Source of the DNA: Penium margaritaceum
Taxonomy: Eukaryota > Streptophyta > Zygnematophyceae > Desmidiales > Peniaceae
Assembly (NCBI GenBank): GCA_023375785.1
Contig: SZWC01000853.1
Location: 6,380-70,379 of the forward strand
Direction: 5' to 3'
Length of the DNA: 64,000 nt
Shown here: one piece after another, positions 49,742-61,800 of the stretch
Numbering within the stretch: position 1 is the stretch's first letter
Layout: every line of letters begins with the position of its first letter
The notes under the pieces: generated by a model
Seen by the model: the letters and a program-made list of their open reading frames with translations, nothing else
The model's database searches: none
Told to the model about the DNA's origin: nothing
Program-made: the position numbers and the translations under genes

Positions 49742-50334
49742 TGTTAGAATGAAGCATTGACAAGAGATGGAAATATCAATTTCGGTCTCAATAATGGTTA
49801 AAGTCCAACGACTGAGCCACCTTGACCAATGGCTCTCCGGTCACTCGACCGTTTGGACCCTACCGTCAAGTCGTCCCCTAATAAAGTGACACCTGTCACC
49901 CGCGTGCGGCTAGCGGAAAGAAGCCGTTGCTCTGCTTGTTTGTCATGTTGTGTCCTTTTGTACTGAGGGTTTTTATTACCTCAAGCTTACCAGAACAGTT
50001 CTGTTCATCCTGTTCCCTTTGGTTCCGCGGCTTCGCCACCATGCTCTCGCTCTGCTCACTCCTACCGTCTTTTGCCCACCACTCTCTCCTTGGAGCTTTT
50101 CACTTCGTCACCTTTGGTCCTCTGCTCAACCTTATTGCGTCACTTGCTTCTCTCTCCTCTCCTCCTGCCTACCTCGGAGCCCCGGCGCCTCACCTCTTTC
50201 AATGCTCTGCGACTAACTCTGTGGGCCTGCACTCGCTTTTCTGCTTCTGTCACATTGCTACCAAGCTCCTGCATGATCAATTGCTTCTGCTTGGTTCTGC
50301 TCTGGTCACCCCCATTCTTTGCATTCTTCTGGTA
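49742..50334 (+). repeat. 5' LTR
   Basis: Starts TGTTAGAATG and aligns over its length with 53577-54169. A protein-like frame crossing it is an artefact of its pyrimidine-rich composition. Confidence 0.85.
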
Positions 50335-50346
50335 TGGTATCAGAGC
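50335..50346 (+). promoter_or_regulatory. Primer-binding site (initiator Met tRNA)
   Basis: TGGTATCAGAGC lies directly after the 5' LTR. It is the standard plant Ty1-copia priming site. Duplicate copies at 51259-51270 and 55192-55203 belong to the repeated pieces. Confidence 0.9.
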
Positions 50347-50490
50347 ATCAGGGGACATCACCTGGTACCCCGTGACCAGGTCATCAATCTGCTATTATCA
50401 CTGCTTCCCCTCTTGGATTTGCACTCCGCCGCCACCATCAGCGCCACTTTGCACTTCTTTGCTTTGTCAGTAGCTGATGTTAGCAGTATT

Positions 50491-50902
50491 NNNNNNNNNN
50501 NNNNNNNNNNNNNNNNNNNNNNNNNNNNNNNNNNNNNNNNNNNNNNNNNNNNNNNNNNNNNNNNNNNNNNNNNNNNNNNNNNNNNNNNNNNNNNNNNNNN
50601 NNNNNNNNNNNNNNNNNNNNNNNNNNNNNNNNNNNNNNNNNNNNNNNNNNNNNNNNNNNNNNNNNNNNNNNNNNNNNNNNNNNNNNNNNNNNNNNNNNNN
50701 NNNNNNNNNNNNNNNNNNNNNNNNNNNNNNNNNNNNNNNNNNNNNNNNNNNNNNNNNNNNNNNNNNNNNNNNNNNNNNNNNNNNNNNNNNNNNNNNNNNN
50801 NNNNNNNNNNNNNNNNNNNNNNNNNNNNNNNNNNNNNNNNNNNNNNNNNNNNNNNNNNNNNNNNNNNNNNNNNNNNNNNNNNNNNNNNNNNNNNNNNNNN
50901 NN
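50491..50902. other. Assembly gap (412 N) with identical flanks
   Basis: The 512 bases before the gap (49979-50490) are repeated immediately after it (50903-51414) with no difference that I can find. Part of the 5' LTR and the primer site therefore appears twice. This is the usual signature of two overlapping contig ends placed side by side. Confidence 0.9.
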
Positions 50903-51414
50903 CCTCAAGCTTACCAGAACAGTTCTGTTCATCCTGTTCCCTTTGGTTCCGCGGCTTCGCCACCATGCTCTCGCTCTGCTCACTCCTACCGTCTTTTGCC
51001 CACCACTCTCTCCTTGGAGCTTTTCACTTCGTCACCTTTGGTCCTCTGCTCAACCTTATTGCGTCACTTGCTTCTCTCTCCTCTCCTCCTGCCTACCTCG
51101 GAGCCCCGGCGCCTCACCTCTTTCAATGCTCTGCGACTAACTCTGTGGGCCTGCACTCGCTTTTCTGCTTCTGTCACATTGCTACCAAGCTCCTGCATGA
51201 TCAATTGCTTCTGCTTGGTTCTGCTCTGGTCACCCCCATTCTTTGCATTCTTCTGGTATGGTATCAGAGCATCAGGGGACATCACCTGGTACCCCGTGAC
51301 CAGGTCATCAATCTGCTATTATCACTGCTTCCCCTCTTGGATTTGCACTCCGCCGCCACCATCAGCGCCACTTTGCACTTCTTTGCTTTGTCAGTAGCTG
51401 ATGTTAGCAGTATT

Positions 51415-52970
51415 TCTTGAAGTGCTCCTCGCGCTAACAAAACGTCTCATCATCCTGAGAAAGCCATGCGCCCATTTTGCGCCCGTGGCCGACAATTGGT
51501 GACCTGTCATCCACAACAGCCACAAGCAGCTCCCGAGCCGCCGCCTAGTGTCATCTTCTGAGAAGCTTCCTGCCATCCGCAATCTGCTACCTCTCATCAC
51601 CTTAGCCGCAGCAATTGCCTTCGTCTTCCTCACCTCCCCCTTGGCAGCCGGCCCTATCGCATCAGCCTCAACCTCCTCAGCTCCTCTGCTTTCTTCCTCT
51701 TGAGCCGCATCCTTGCACCGCCTTCTCGCGTTGTCAGCAGCAGCTGCGTAACTCTTGCCATCAGAACATCGGACACCACCAGTCTTCCTGCTCCCATTAC
51801 GAGCCAACTGGGGAACAATCATACTCTCCTGACATCAGCAAACCGGTGTCCCTGCTCACCGCATATCTTCCGCTGCTGCAGAAAACTTCCTCTCACCGTC
51901 GAGACATCGGACACCGCCAGTCTTCCTGCTCGTTGGTCTCGGGCCAGCTGGGGAACAAGCCGTGACTCTCGTAGAAGCAAAATACTTGGCCGCCTCACTC
52001 GCGCTCACTACTGCGCCGCCTCCCTCCTTGCCATCTTCTGCCTGACGCGACCTCCATCATCCGCCTCCGCCACGCCCTCATCTTCATCAGACTTCCTTTT
52101 CTTCATCTCCGCATCATCTTCATCTTCATCTTCCTCTGTTACCTTCGCCCCTCAGCCTCCTGCCTCAACTTGGCCTCATCAGCCTTTCTTTTGCTACCCA
52201 TCATCATCTGCATCGACCGTGCCGCCTTCGCATCAGCCTTCTTCATCAGCGCACGTGGCTCCACCCCTGCGTCCACTCAGCCAGCAACTGTCTCCTCTTT
52301 TCCACCGTCATCGTTCCATCTTCTACTTGGCACAAGGACCGGCCTGGTCGCATCGCCCGTTTTGCAACAACCTGCACCCACGCCGAAACTTCTGCAGCGC
52401 ACGTGGTTTCGCCCCTGCGCCCACCCCTATTTCACCTGTTTCTGCTTGTTTGTCAATAGCATCTGTGGCGTGCACATGGGCCTGCACGCGCTGGCTACCC
52501 GCTTCGCAGCAGCCTGCACCCACGCCGGCAGCAGATTTCTTGCGGCGCATTGGCAACCACCTTCCCCTTGCCGAATTCTATCCCTCCATCAAAGCAGCGC
52601 ACGTGGTTTCACCCCTGCGCCCACTCCTCCGCTCAGTATTCCTTTGCCATCACCTACTCTCATCATTTACTTGGAACAAGGATCCGCCCGTCGCATCGCT
52701 CTTTCCGTGATGACCTGCGCCCACGCCAAAACTTCTGGACTGCAGGTGGTTTCGCTCCTGCGCCCGTTTCTCCATCTCCTTCCTCCGCCATCATCCGCCT
52801 TCATCATCTGCTCAGTCGCACCGCCATTTCTATGTTGTCACCCTTCTACAATATCTGACCACCTTCAAGATTTTGGTCGTCATTTCTCCCTCATTAGCAC
52901 CTACTGTCCTCATCCTGGCACTTCATCTTCCCTGCTGCAGCTCTCATCCTCCCCTGTGGAAGAGCAATGA
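51415..52970 (+). other. C-rich leader region of the LTR element
   Basis: Pyrimidine-rich DNA of the LTR element with Ser/Pro/His-rich open frames (for example 51700-52710) that look compositional. A motif like CGCACGTGGTTTCGCCCCTG recurs near 52250, 52397, 52597 and, more diverged, 52741. A longer segment with ACTTGG-ACAAGGA and CCCACGCC-AAACTTCTG repeats about 342 bp apart, so this part grew by internal duplication. Confidence 0.6.
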
Positions 52971-53582
52971 CGCAACATCCTTCTCTATAATGAAGTCGCC
53001 TCCCTAACCGATAACATTGCTCCACTTTACTTTGCACCCGATGGGAGTCACAACTTTGAACGATGGCGTCATCAACTACGACGTGAACTCGCCACCTTGG
53101 ACATATACGGATACAACCTCCTTGACGTACTACAAAATGCTAGAAGTAAAGAAGCCCGCAGGACAGCACAAGAAATACAAGAGTATGGCATTGTCCAAAC
53201 TCAACTACGAGGTCTTCTCTGTAGGAGCACTTATGACGAGTTCCACTCCATCATTGCGGCAGACCGTCATCAGGCTGTCTTCCGGACTACCCACGCTCTC
53301 ACGGACTACAGTTCAAACAGAGGAGCAGAATCCCCTGACCCCCGTCCGGCCGCTCTTGACCCTCATCCATATAGTGAACTTCTGGCAAACGACAATTTCA
53401 GCTGCAACCCTCCATCAGAGATCACAAGAGAATGGAAGAAGAAGCAGAACGTCAAGCCATCAAAGATCGGCCGTGCACTCCGCAATCTCCCACATCCTCT
53501 GATGGGGTGGAATACGGGGGGCGTTACTATTGACCATTCCCCTTGCCTTCTTACCTCCTGTGAAGCTTCAAGGGGGTGTTAG
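52971..53582 (+). pseudogene. gag-like reading frame of the LTR element
   Basis: An open stretch of about 200 codons contains FAPDGSHNFERWRHQLRREL followed by LDIYGYNLLDVL, resembling the start of copia-type gag proteins (a Gly-X-Asn-Phe/Tyr-X-X-Trp motif, then helical repeats). No zinc knuckle is seen. It ends at the polypurine tract. It is treated as part of a fossil element. Confidence 0.5.
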
Positions 53583-54169
53583 AATGAAGCCTTGACAATA
53601 GAGGAAAAAATCAATCTCGGTCTCAATAACGGTTCAAGTCCAACGGCTAGGCCACCTTGACAAACAGCTCTCCGGTCACTCGCCCGTTCAGACCCCACCG
53701 TCAAGAAATCCCCTTAAAAAGTGACATATGTCACCAACGTCCGGCTAGCAAAAAGAAGCCGTTGTTTTGCTTGTTTGTCCTATTGTGTCTTTTTACACCA
53801 AGGATGTTCATTCCCTCGAGCTAACCAGAACAGTTCTGTTCATCCTTTCCCCTTTGGTTCCGCGGCTTCGCCGCCGTGCTCTCGCTCTGCTTGCTCCTAC
53901 CGTCTTTTGCCCACCACTCTCTCCTTCTAGCTCTTATCTTCGTCACCTTTGTTCCTTCACTCAACCTCATCACATCACTCACTTCGCTCTCCTCTCATCT
54001 TGCCTACCTCGGAGCCCCGGCGCCTCACCTCTCTCAAGGCTCTGCGACTAACTCCGTGGGCCTGCACTCACCTTGCTGCTTCCGTCACTTTGCTACTAAG
54101 CTCCTGCATGGTCCATTGCTTCTGCTTGCATCTGTTCTTGCCGCCCCCATTCCTTGCATTCTTCTCACA
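53577..54169 (+). repeat. 3' LTR
   Basis: Begins TGTTAGAATGAAGCC and ends TTCTCACA, followed by CAGCT and type-D satellite. Confidence 0.85.
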
Positions 54170-54982
54170 CAGCTATCAACTAGCAAGCACAGGGACCTTG
54201 AATGAGTAGAAGCACGGTGTGGCTACCATGTACAATGACCAACCAAAGGAGGCATGTGTCACTTACGAAGACCAAAGAATGTCACTATGTGTGGTCAACT
54301 TTGATAGCTCATAACACGAGTCAAAAATTCTCAGAGGGGGAAAAAATGGTTTGGGAATACTAGTTATCAATTAGCAAGTGCAAATATCCTCAATATGTAG
54401 TGGCACAGTGTGGCTACCATGCACAGTGACCAACCAAATTATGCATATGTCACTAATCATGACCAACGAATTTCACTTCATGTGGTCAACGTTGACAACT
54501 CACAACAAGAGTCACAGATAGTCAGAGGGGGTAACAATGGTTTGGGAACACAAGCTATCAGCTAGAAAGCACAAAGGCTTTCAGTACGTAGTGACACCGC
54601 ATGGAAACCATGTAGAGTGACAAACCAAAGTAGGCATATGCCACTAACCATGACCAAATGAATTTCACAGTGTATGGTCAACGTTGAAAACTCATAACAG
54701 AAGTCAAAGATGGTCAGAGGGGGAAACAATGGGTTGGGAACACTAGTTATCAACTAGCAAGTACAAAGACATTCAACAAGTAGTGGAAAGGTGTGGCTAG
54801 CATGCACAGTGAAAAACCAAAGGATGCATATGTTCCTGACTATGACCAAAGAAGTCCACAATGTGTGGTCAACATTGACAACTCATAACACAAGTCACAA
54901 ATGGTCGGAGGGAGAGACAATGGTTTGGGAACCCTATGTATTGACTAGAAAGGGCAAAGAACTTCAATACGTAATGGCACGG
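54170..54982. repeat. 191-bp satellite between LTR element and partial copy
   Basis: Resumes in type D exactly where the LTR element broke it, then E, F, A and the first part of B, ending at a single N. Confidence 0.94.
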
Positions 54983-55813
54983 NCAACCTTATTGCGTCAC
55001 TTGCTTCTCTCTCCTCTCCTCCTGCCTACCTCGGAGCCCCGGCGCCTCACCTCTTTCAATGCTCTGCGACTAACTCTGTGGGCCTGCACTCGCTTTTCTG
55101 CTTCTGTCACATTGCTACCAAGCTCCTGCATGATCAATTGCTTCTGCTTGGTTCTGCTCTGGTCACCCCCATTCTTTGCATTCTTCTGGTATGGTATCAG
55201 AGCATCAGGGGACATCACCTGGTACCCCGTGACCAGGTCATCAATCTGCTATTATCACTGCTTCCCCTCTTGGATTTGCACTCCGCCGCCACCATCAGCG
55301 CCACTTTGCACTTCTTTGCTTTGTCAGTAGCTGATGTTAGCAGTATTGCTTGAAGTGCTCCTCGCGCTAACAAAACGTCTCATCATCCTGAGAAAGCCAT
55401 GCGCCCATTTTGCGCCCGTGGCCGACAATTGGTGACCTGTCATCCACAACAGCCACAAGCAGCTCCCGAGCCGCCGCCTAGTGTCATCTTCTGAGAAGCT
55501 TCCTGCCATCCGCAATCTGCTACCTCTCATCACCTTAGCCGCAGCAATTGCCTTCGTCTTCCTCACCTCCCCCTTGGCAGCCGGCCCTATCGCATCAGCC
55601 TCAACCTCCTCAGCTCCTCTGCTTTCTTCCTCTTGAGCCGCATCCTTGCACCGCCTTCTCATGTTGTCAGCAGCAGCTGCGTAACTCTTGCCATCAGAAC
55701 ATCGGACACCACCAGTCTTCCTGCTCCCATTACGAGCCAACTGGGGAACAATCATACTCTCCTGACATCAGCAAACCGGTGTCCCTGCTCACCGCATATC
55801 TTCCGCTGCTGCA
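54983..55813 (+). mobile_element. Truncated copy of the LTR element (LTR tail, primer site, leader)
   Basis: After one N at 54983, the 830 bases 54984-55813 match 51051-51880 with about three substitutions. It holds the last part of an LTR, the primer site and part of the leader, and has neither a complete LTR nor target duplications. The right edge runs straight into the tail of a type-C satellite monomer. Close identity to the neighbour and the N suggest an assembly chimera or a recent duplication rather than an independent insertion. Confidence 0.75.
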
Positions 55814-58800
55814 ACTCATAATATGAGTCAAAGATGGTCAGAAGGGGGAAACAATGGTTTGGGAACACCAGGTACCAACTAGCAAGCACAAGAACCTTTA
55901 ATAAGTAGTGGCACAGTATGGCTACCATGTACAATGACCATCCAAAGTAGGCATGTGTTATTAATCATGACCAAAGAATGTCACTATGTGTGGTCAACTT
56001 TGACAACTCATAACACAAGTCACAAATGGTCAGAGGGGGAAACAATTGTTTTTTAATACTAGTTAACAAATAGAAAATACAAAGACCTTCAATATGTGGT
56101 GGAACGGTGTGGCTACCATGCACAGTGACCAACCAAAGTATGAATACATCACTGAACATGACCAAAGAAGTTCACTTCATGTAGTCAACGTTGACAGCTC
56201 ACAACAAGAGTCACAGATAGCCAGAGGGGGTAACAATGGGTTGGGAACACCGGCTATGAACTAGAAAGCACATAGACATTCAGTTCGTAGTGACACGTCG
56301 TGGCAACCATGTACAGTGACAAACCAAAGTAGGCATATGGCACTAACCATGACCAAAAGAATTCAATGGTGTGTGATCAACGTTGAAAACTCATAACACG
56401 AGGCACAAATGGTCAGAAGGGGAAGCACTGGGTTGGGAACACTTGTTATACACAAGCAAGTACAAAGACATTCAACAAGTAGTGGCACAGTGTGGCTAGC
56501 GTGCACAGTGACCAACCAAATGATGCATACGTCATTGACTATGACCAAAGAAGGCCACTATGTTCCGTCAACATTGACAAATCATAAGACGAGTTACAAA
56601 TGGTCAAAGGAAGAGACAATGGTTTGGGAATCCTATGTATTGACTAGAAAGAGCAAATAACTTCAAAACGTAGTGGCTCGGTGTGGCTACTATGCACACC
56701 GAACAACCAAACTAGGCATATGTGACGGACCATGACCAATGAATTTCAGTATGGGTGGTCAACGTTCACAGCGCATAACACAAGTCACAAATGGTCAGAG
56801 AGGGAAACAATGGTTTCGGAATACATGTTTTCAACTAGCAAGTACAACGACCTTCAATAGGTAGTAGCACGATGTGGCTACCTTGCACAATGACCGACCA
56901 AAGTAGGCATATGTACTGCTTTTGACCAATATAATCCATTGTGTGTAGTCAACGTTGACAACGCATAATACTAGTCACAAATGGTCAGAGGGGGAAACAA
57001 TGGCTTGGGAGCATCAGGTATCAACTAGCAAGGACATGGACCTTCAATAAGTCGTGGCACAGTGTGGCTACCATGTACAATGACCAACAAAAGTAGGCAC
57101 CTCTCACTGACCATGACCAAAGAATGTCACTATTTGTGGTCATCTTTGGTAACTCATAACACGAGTCAAAAATGGTCAGAGGGGGAGACAATGGTTTGTG
57201 AATACTAGTTATTGATTAGCAAGTACAAATACCTTCAACATGTTGTGGCACGGTGTGGCTACGATGCACAGTGACCAACCAATGTATGCATATGTCACTG
57301 ACCATGACCAAAACATTTCACTTTATGTGGTCAACGTTGACAACTCAAAACAAGAGTCACATATAGTCAGAGGGGTAACAATGGTTTGGAAATACAGGCT
57401 ATCAACTAGAAAGTACAAAGACCTCCAGTACGTCGTGACACAGCGTGGAAACCATGTACAATAACAAACCAAAGTAGGCATATGCCACTAACCATGAGCA
57501 AAAGAATTTCACGGTGTGTGGTCAACGTTGAAAACTCATAACACGAGTCACAAATGGTCAGAGGTGGGAACAATGGGCTGGGAACACTGGTTATAAACTA
57601 GCAAGTACAAATACCTTCAACAAGTATTAGCACGGTGTGGCTAGCCTGCACAGTGACCAACCAAAGGATGCATACGTCACTGACTATGACCAAAGAAGTC
57701 CACTATGTGTGGTCAACATTGACAACTCATAACACGAGTCACAGATGGTCAGAGGGAGAGAAAATGGTTTGGGAACCCTATGTATCGACTAGAAATGAGA
57801 AAGAACTTCAGTACGTAGTGGCACGGCGTGGCTACTATGCACACCAAACAACCAAACTAGGCATATGTCACTGACCATAACCAAAGAATTTCAGTATGGG
57901 TGGTCAACGTTCACAACCCATAACACGAGTCACAAATGGTCAGAGGGGAACACAATGGCTTAAGAATACTAGTTTTCAACTAGCAAGTACAACCATCCTG
58001 AACAAGTAGTAGCACGGTGTGGCTACCATGCACAATGACCAACCAAAGTAAGCATATGTACTTCCTTTGACCAAATAAATCTGCTGTGTGTGGTCAATGT
58101 TGACAACTCATAACACGATTCACAAATGGTCAGAGGGGGGAACAATGGTTTGTGAATACTATTCATGGATTAGCAAGTACAAAGACTTTCAATATGTAGT
58201 GGCACATAGTGGCTACCATGCACAGTGACCAACCAAAGTATGCATATGTCACTGACTATGACCAAAGAATTTCACTACATGTGGTCAACACTGACAACTC
58301 ACAACAAGAGTCACTTATAGTCATCGGGGGTAGCAATGGTTAGGGAATACTGGCTATCAAATAGAAAGCACAAATACCTTCAGTACGTAGTGACACGGCG
58401 TGGCAACCATGTATAGTGATAGACCAAAGTAGGCATATGCCATTGACAGTGAACAAAAGCACTTCACAGTGTGTGGTCAACGTTGAAAACTCATAACACG
58501 AGTGACAAATGGTCAGTGGGGGAAACAATGGATTGGGAACACTAGTTATCATTTAGCAAGTACAAAGAAATTCAAGAAGTAGCGGCACGGTGTGGCTAGC
58601 GTGCATAGTGACCAACCAAAGGATGCATAGGTCACTGACTATGACTCAAGAATTCCAGTGTGTGTGGTCAACATTGTCAACTCATAACACGAGTCACAAA
58701 TGGTCAGAGGGAGAGCCAATGGTTTGGAAACCCTATTAATTTACTAGAAAGGACAAAGAACTTCAATACGTAAGGGCACGGAGTGGCTACTATGCACACC

Positions 58801-61800
58801 GAATAACCAAACAAGGCATGTGTCACTGACCATGACCAAAGAATTTCAGTATGGGCCGTCAGCGTTCACAACCCATAACACGAGTAAAAAATAGTCAGGG
58901 GGGGGGGGAAGTTATGGCTTTGGAATTTTTTTTTTAACTAGCAAGTACAACGACCTTCAACAAGTAGTAGCACAGTGTGGCTACCATGCACAATGACCGG
59001 TCAAAGTAGGCATATGTTCTGCCTTTGACCAAAGAAATCCGCTGTGTGTGGTAAACGTTGACAAGTCATAATACGAGCCACAAATGGTCAGAGGGGGAAA
59101 CAATGATTTGGGAACACCAGGTATCAACTAGCAAGCACAGGGACATTCAACAGTTAGTGGTACGGCGTGGCTACCATGTACAATGACCAACCAAAGTAGG
59201 CATGTGTCACTGACCATGACCAAAGAATGTCACTATGTGTGGTCAACTCCGAAAACTCATAACACGAGTCACAAATGGTCAGGGGGGGAAACAATGGTTT
59301 GTGAATACTAGTTATTGATTGGCAAGTATAAAGACCTTCAATATGTAGTGGTATAGTGTGGATAACATGAGCATTGACCAATCAAAGTATGCATATGTTA
59401 CTGACCATGATCAGACAATTGAACTTCATGTGGTCAACGCTGAAAACTCACAACAAGAGTCAAAGATAGTCAGAGGGGGTAACCATGGTCTGGGAACACT
59501 GACTATCAAGTAGAAAGCACAGAGACCTTTCGAAGGTATTGACACGACGTGGAAACCATGTACAGTGCCAAACCAAAGTAGGCATATGCCACTAACCATG
59601 CCCAAAGGAATTTCACAGTGTCTGGTCAACGTTGAAAAATGAGAACACAAGTCACAAATGGTGAGTGGGGGAAACAATGGGTTGGGAATACTACTTATCA
59701 GCTAGCAAGTACAAACACCGTCAACAAGTGGTGGCACGGTGTGGCTAGCGTGCACACTGACCAAATAAAGGATGCATACGTCACTGACTATGACTAAAGA
59801 AGTTCACTATGTTTGGTCAACATTGACAACTCATAACACAAGTCACATATGTTCAGACGGAGAGACAATGGTTTGGAAACCCTACGTACTGACTAGAAAG
59901 GACAAAGAACTTCAATACGTAGTGGAACGGTGTGGCTACTATGCACACCAAACAACCAAACCAGGCATATGTCACTGATCATGACGAAAGAATTTCAGTG
60001 TGGGTGGTCAATGTTCACAGCCGATAACACGAGTCACAAATGGTCAAAGGGGAAAACTATGGTTTTGGAATATTAGTTTTCAACTAGCAAGTACAACGAC
60101 CTTCAATAAGTAGTAGCACGGTGTGGCTACCATGCACAATGACCGACCAAAGTAGGCATGTCAACTGTCTTTGACCAAAAAAATCCGCTGTGTGTGGTCA
60201 ACGATGACAACTTATAATACAATCCACAAATGGTCAGAGGGAGAAACAATGATTTGGGAACACCTGGTATCAACTAGCAAGCACAGGGACCTTCAGTAAG
60301 TAGTGGCACGGTGTGGCTACCATGTACAATGACCAACCAAAGTATGCATGTGTCACTGACCATGACCAAAGAATGTGACTATGTGTGGTCAGCTTTGACA
60401 ACTCATAACATGAGTCAAAAAAGGTCATAGGGGGAAACAATGGTTTGCGAATACTAGTTGTTGAATAGCAAGTACAAAGACCTTCAATATGCAGTGGCAC
60501 AGTGTGGCTACCATGCACACTGACCAGCCAAAGCATGCATATGTCAATGACCATGAACAAATAATTTCACTTCATGTGGTCAACATTGACAACTCACAAC
60601 AAGAGTCACAGATAGTTAGAGGGGGTAACAATGGTTTGGGAACACTAGCTATTAACTAGAAAGCACCAAGACCTTCAATACGTAGTGACACAGCGTGACA
60701 ACCATGTACATTGACAAACCAAAGTTTGCATATGCTACTAACCAGACCAGAAGAATTTCACAGCGTGTTGTCAACATTGAAAACTCATAACACGAGTCAC
60801 AAATGGTCAGAGGGGGAAACAATGGATTGGAAACACTAGTTATCAACCAGCAAATACCTTCAATAACTAGTGGCACAACGTGGCTAATTTGCACAGTGAC
60901 CAACCAAACTACGCATATGTCACTCACCATGACCCAATAAATTCAGTATTCATGGTCAGCATTCAAAACCCATAACACAAGTCACAAATGGTCATAGGGG
61001 GAAACAATGGTTGGAAACACTAGGTATCAACAAGCAAGTACAAAGACCGTTCGTATGTATTGGCACAGTGTGACTATTATGCACACCAAACAACCAAACT
61101 AGGCAGATGTCACTGACCATGACCAAAGATTTTCAGTATGGGTGGTCATCTTTCACAACCCATAACAGAAGTCACAAATGTTCAGAGGGGAAAACAATGG
61201 TTTTGGAATATAATTTTTCAGCTAGAAATTACGACCTTCAATAAGTAGTAGCACGGTGCGGCTACCATGCACAATCACCGACCAAAGTAAGCATATGTAC
61301 TGCCTTTGACCAATGAAATCCGCTGTGTGTGGTCACCGTTGACAGCTCATAATACGAGTCACAAATGGTGAGAGGAGGAAACAATGGTTTGGGAACACCA
61401 GGTATCAACTAGCAAGCACAGAGACCTTCAAGAAGCAGTGGCACAGTGTGGCTACCATGTACAATGACAAACCAAAGTAGGCATGTGTCACTGACCATGA
61501 CCAAAGAATTTCACTATGTGTGGTCAACTTTGACAACACATAACACAAGTCACAGATGGTCGGAGGGGGAAACAATGGTTTGTGAATACTAGTTATCGAT
61601 TAGCAAGTACAAGGACCTTCAATATGGAGGGGCACAGTGTGGCTACCATGCACATTGACCAACCAAAGTATGCATATGTCACTGACCATGACCACATAAT
61701 GTCACTTCATGTTGTCAACGTTGACAACGGACAACAAGAGTCACAGATAGTCAGCGGGGGTAAAAATGGTTTGGAACACTGGCTATCATCTAGAAAGCAC

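Larger units (their letters stand above)
49742..54169 (+). mobile_element. Non-autonomous LTR retrotransposon, Ty1-copia-like (old)
   Basis: Two LTRs of about 593 bp begin TGTTAGAATGAAGC. The 5' LTR is followed directly by a plant-type initiator-Met primer site and the 3' LTR is preceded by a polypurine tract (AAGGGGG, just before 53577). A 5-bp target duplication flanks it. The interior has a long C-rich leader and a short gag-like frame; no protease, integrase or reverse transcriptase is visible. Removing a likely false assembly duplication (924 bp including Ns), the true length would be near 3.5 kb. The LTRs differ by roughly 15% by eye, so it is old and broken, possibly always dependent on a helper element. 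Confidence 0.85.

Noticed and set aside
49927-51420. 497-codon frame across the gap
   Set aside because: It runs through 412 Ns and two identical copies of a pyrimidine-rich LTR; not a protein.
51391-51822. 143-codon minus-strand frame, also at 55324-55755
   Set aside because: Antisense shadow of the C-rich leader; conserved only because the segment is duplicated.
51700-52710. 336-codon Ser/Pro-rich frame
   Set aside because: C-rich composition opens several overlapping frames; it lies in the untranslated leader of an LTR element and has no domain.
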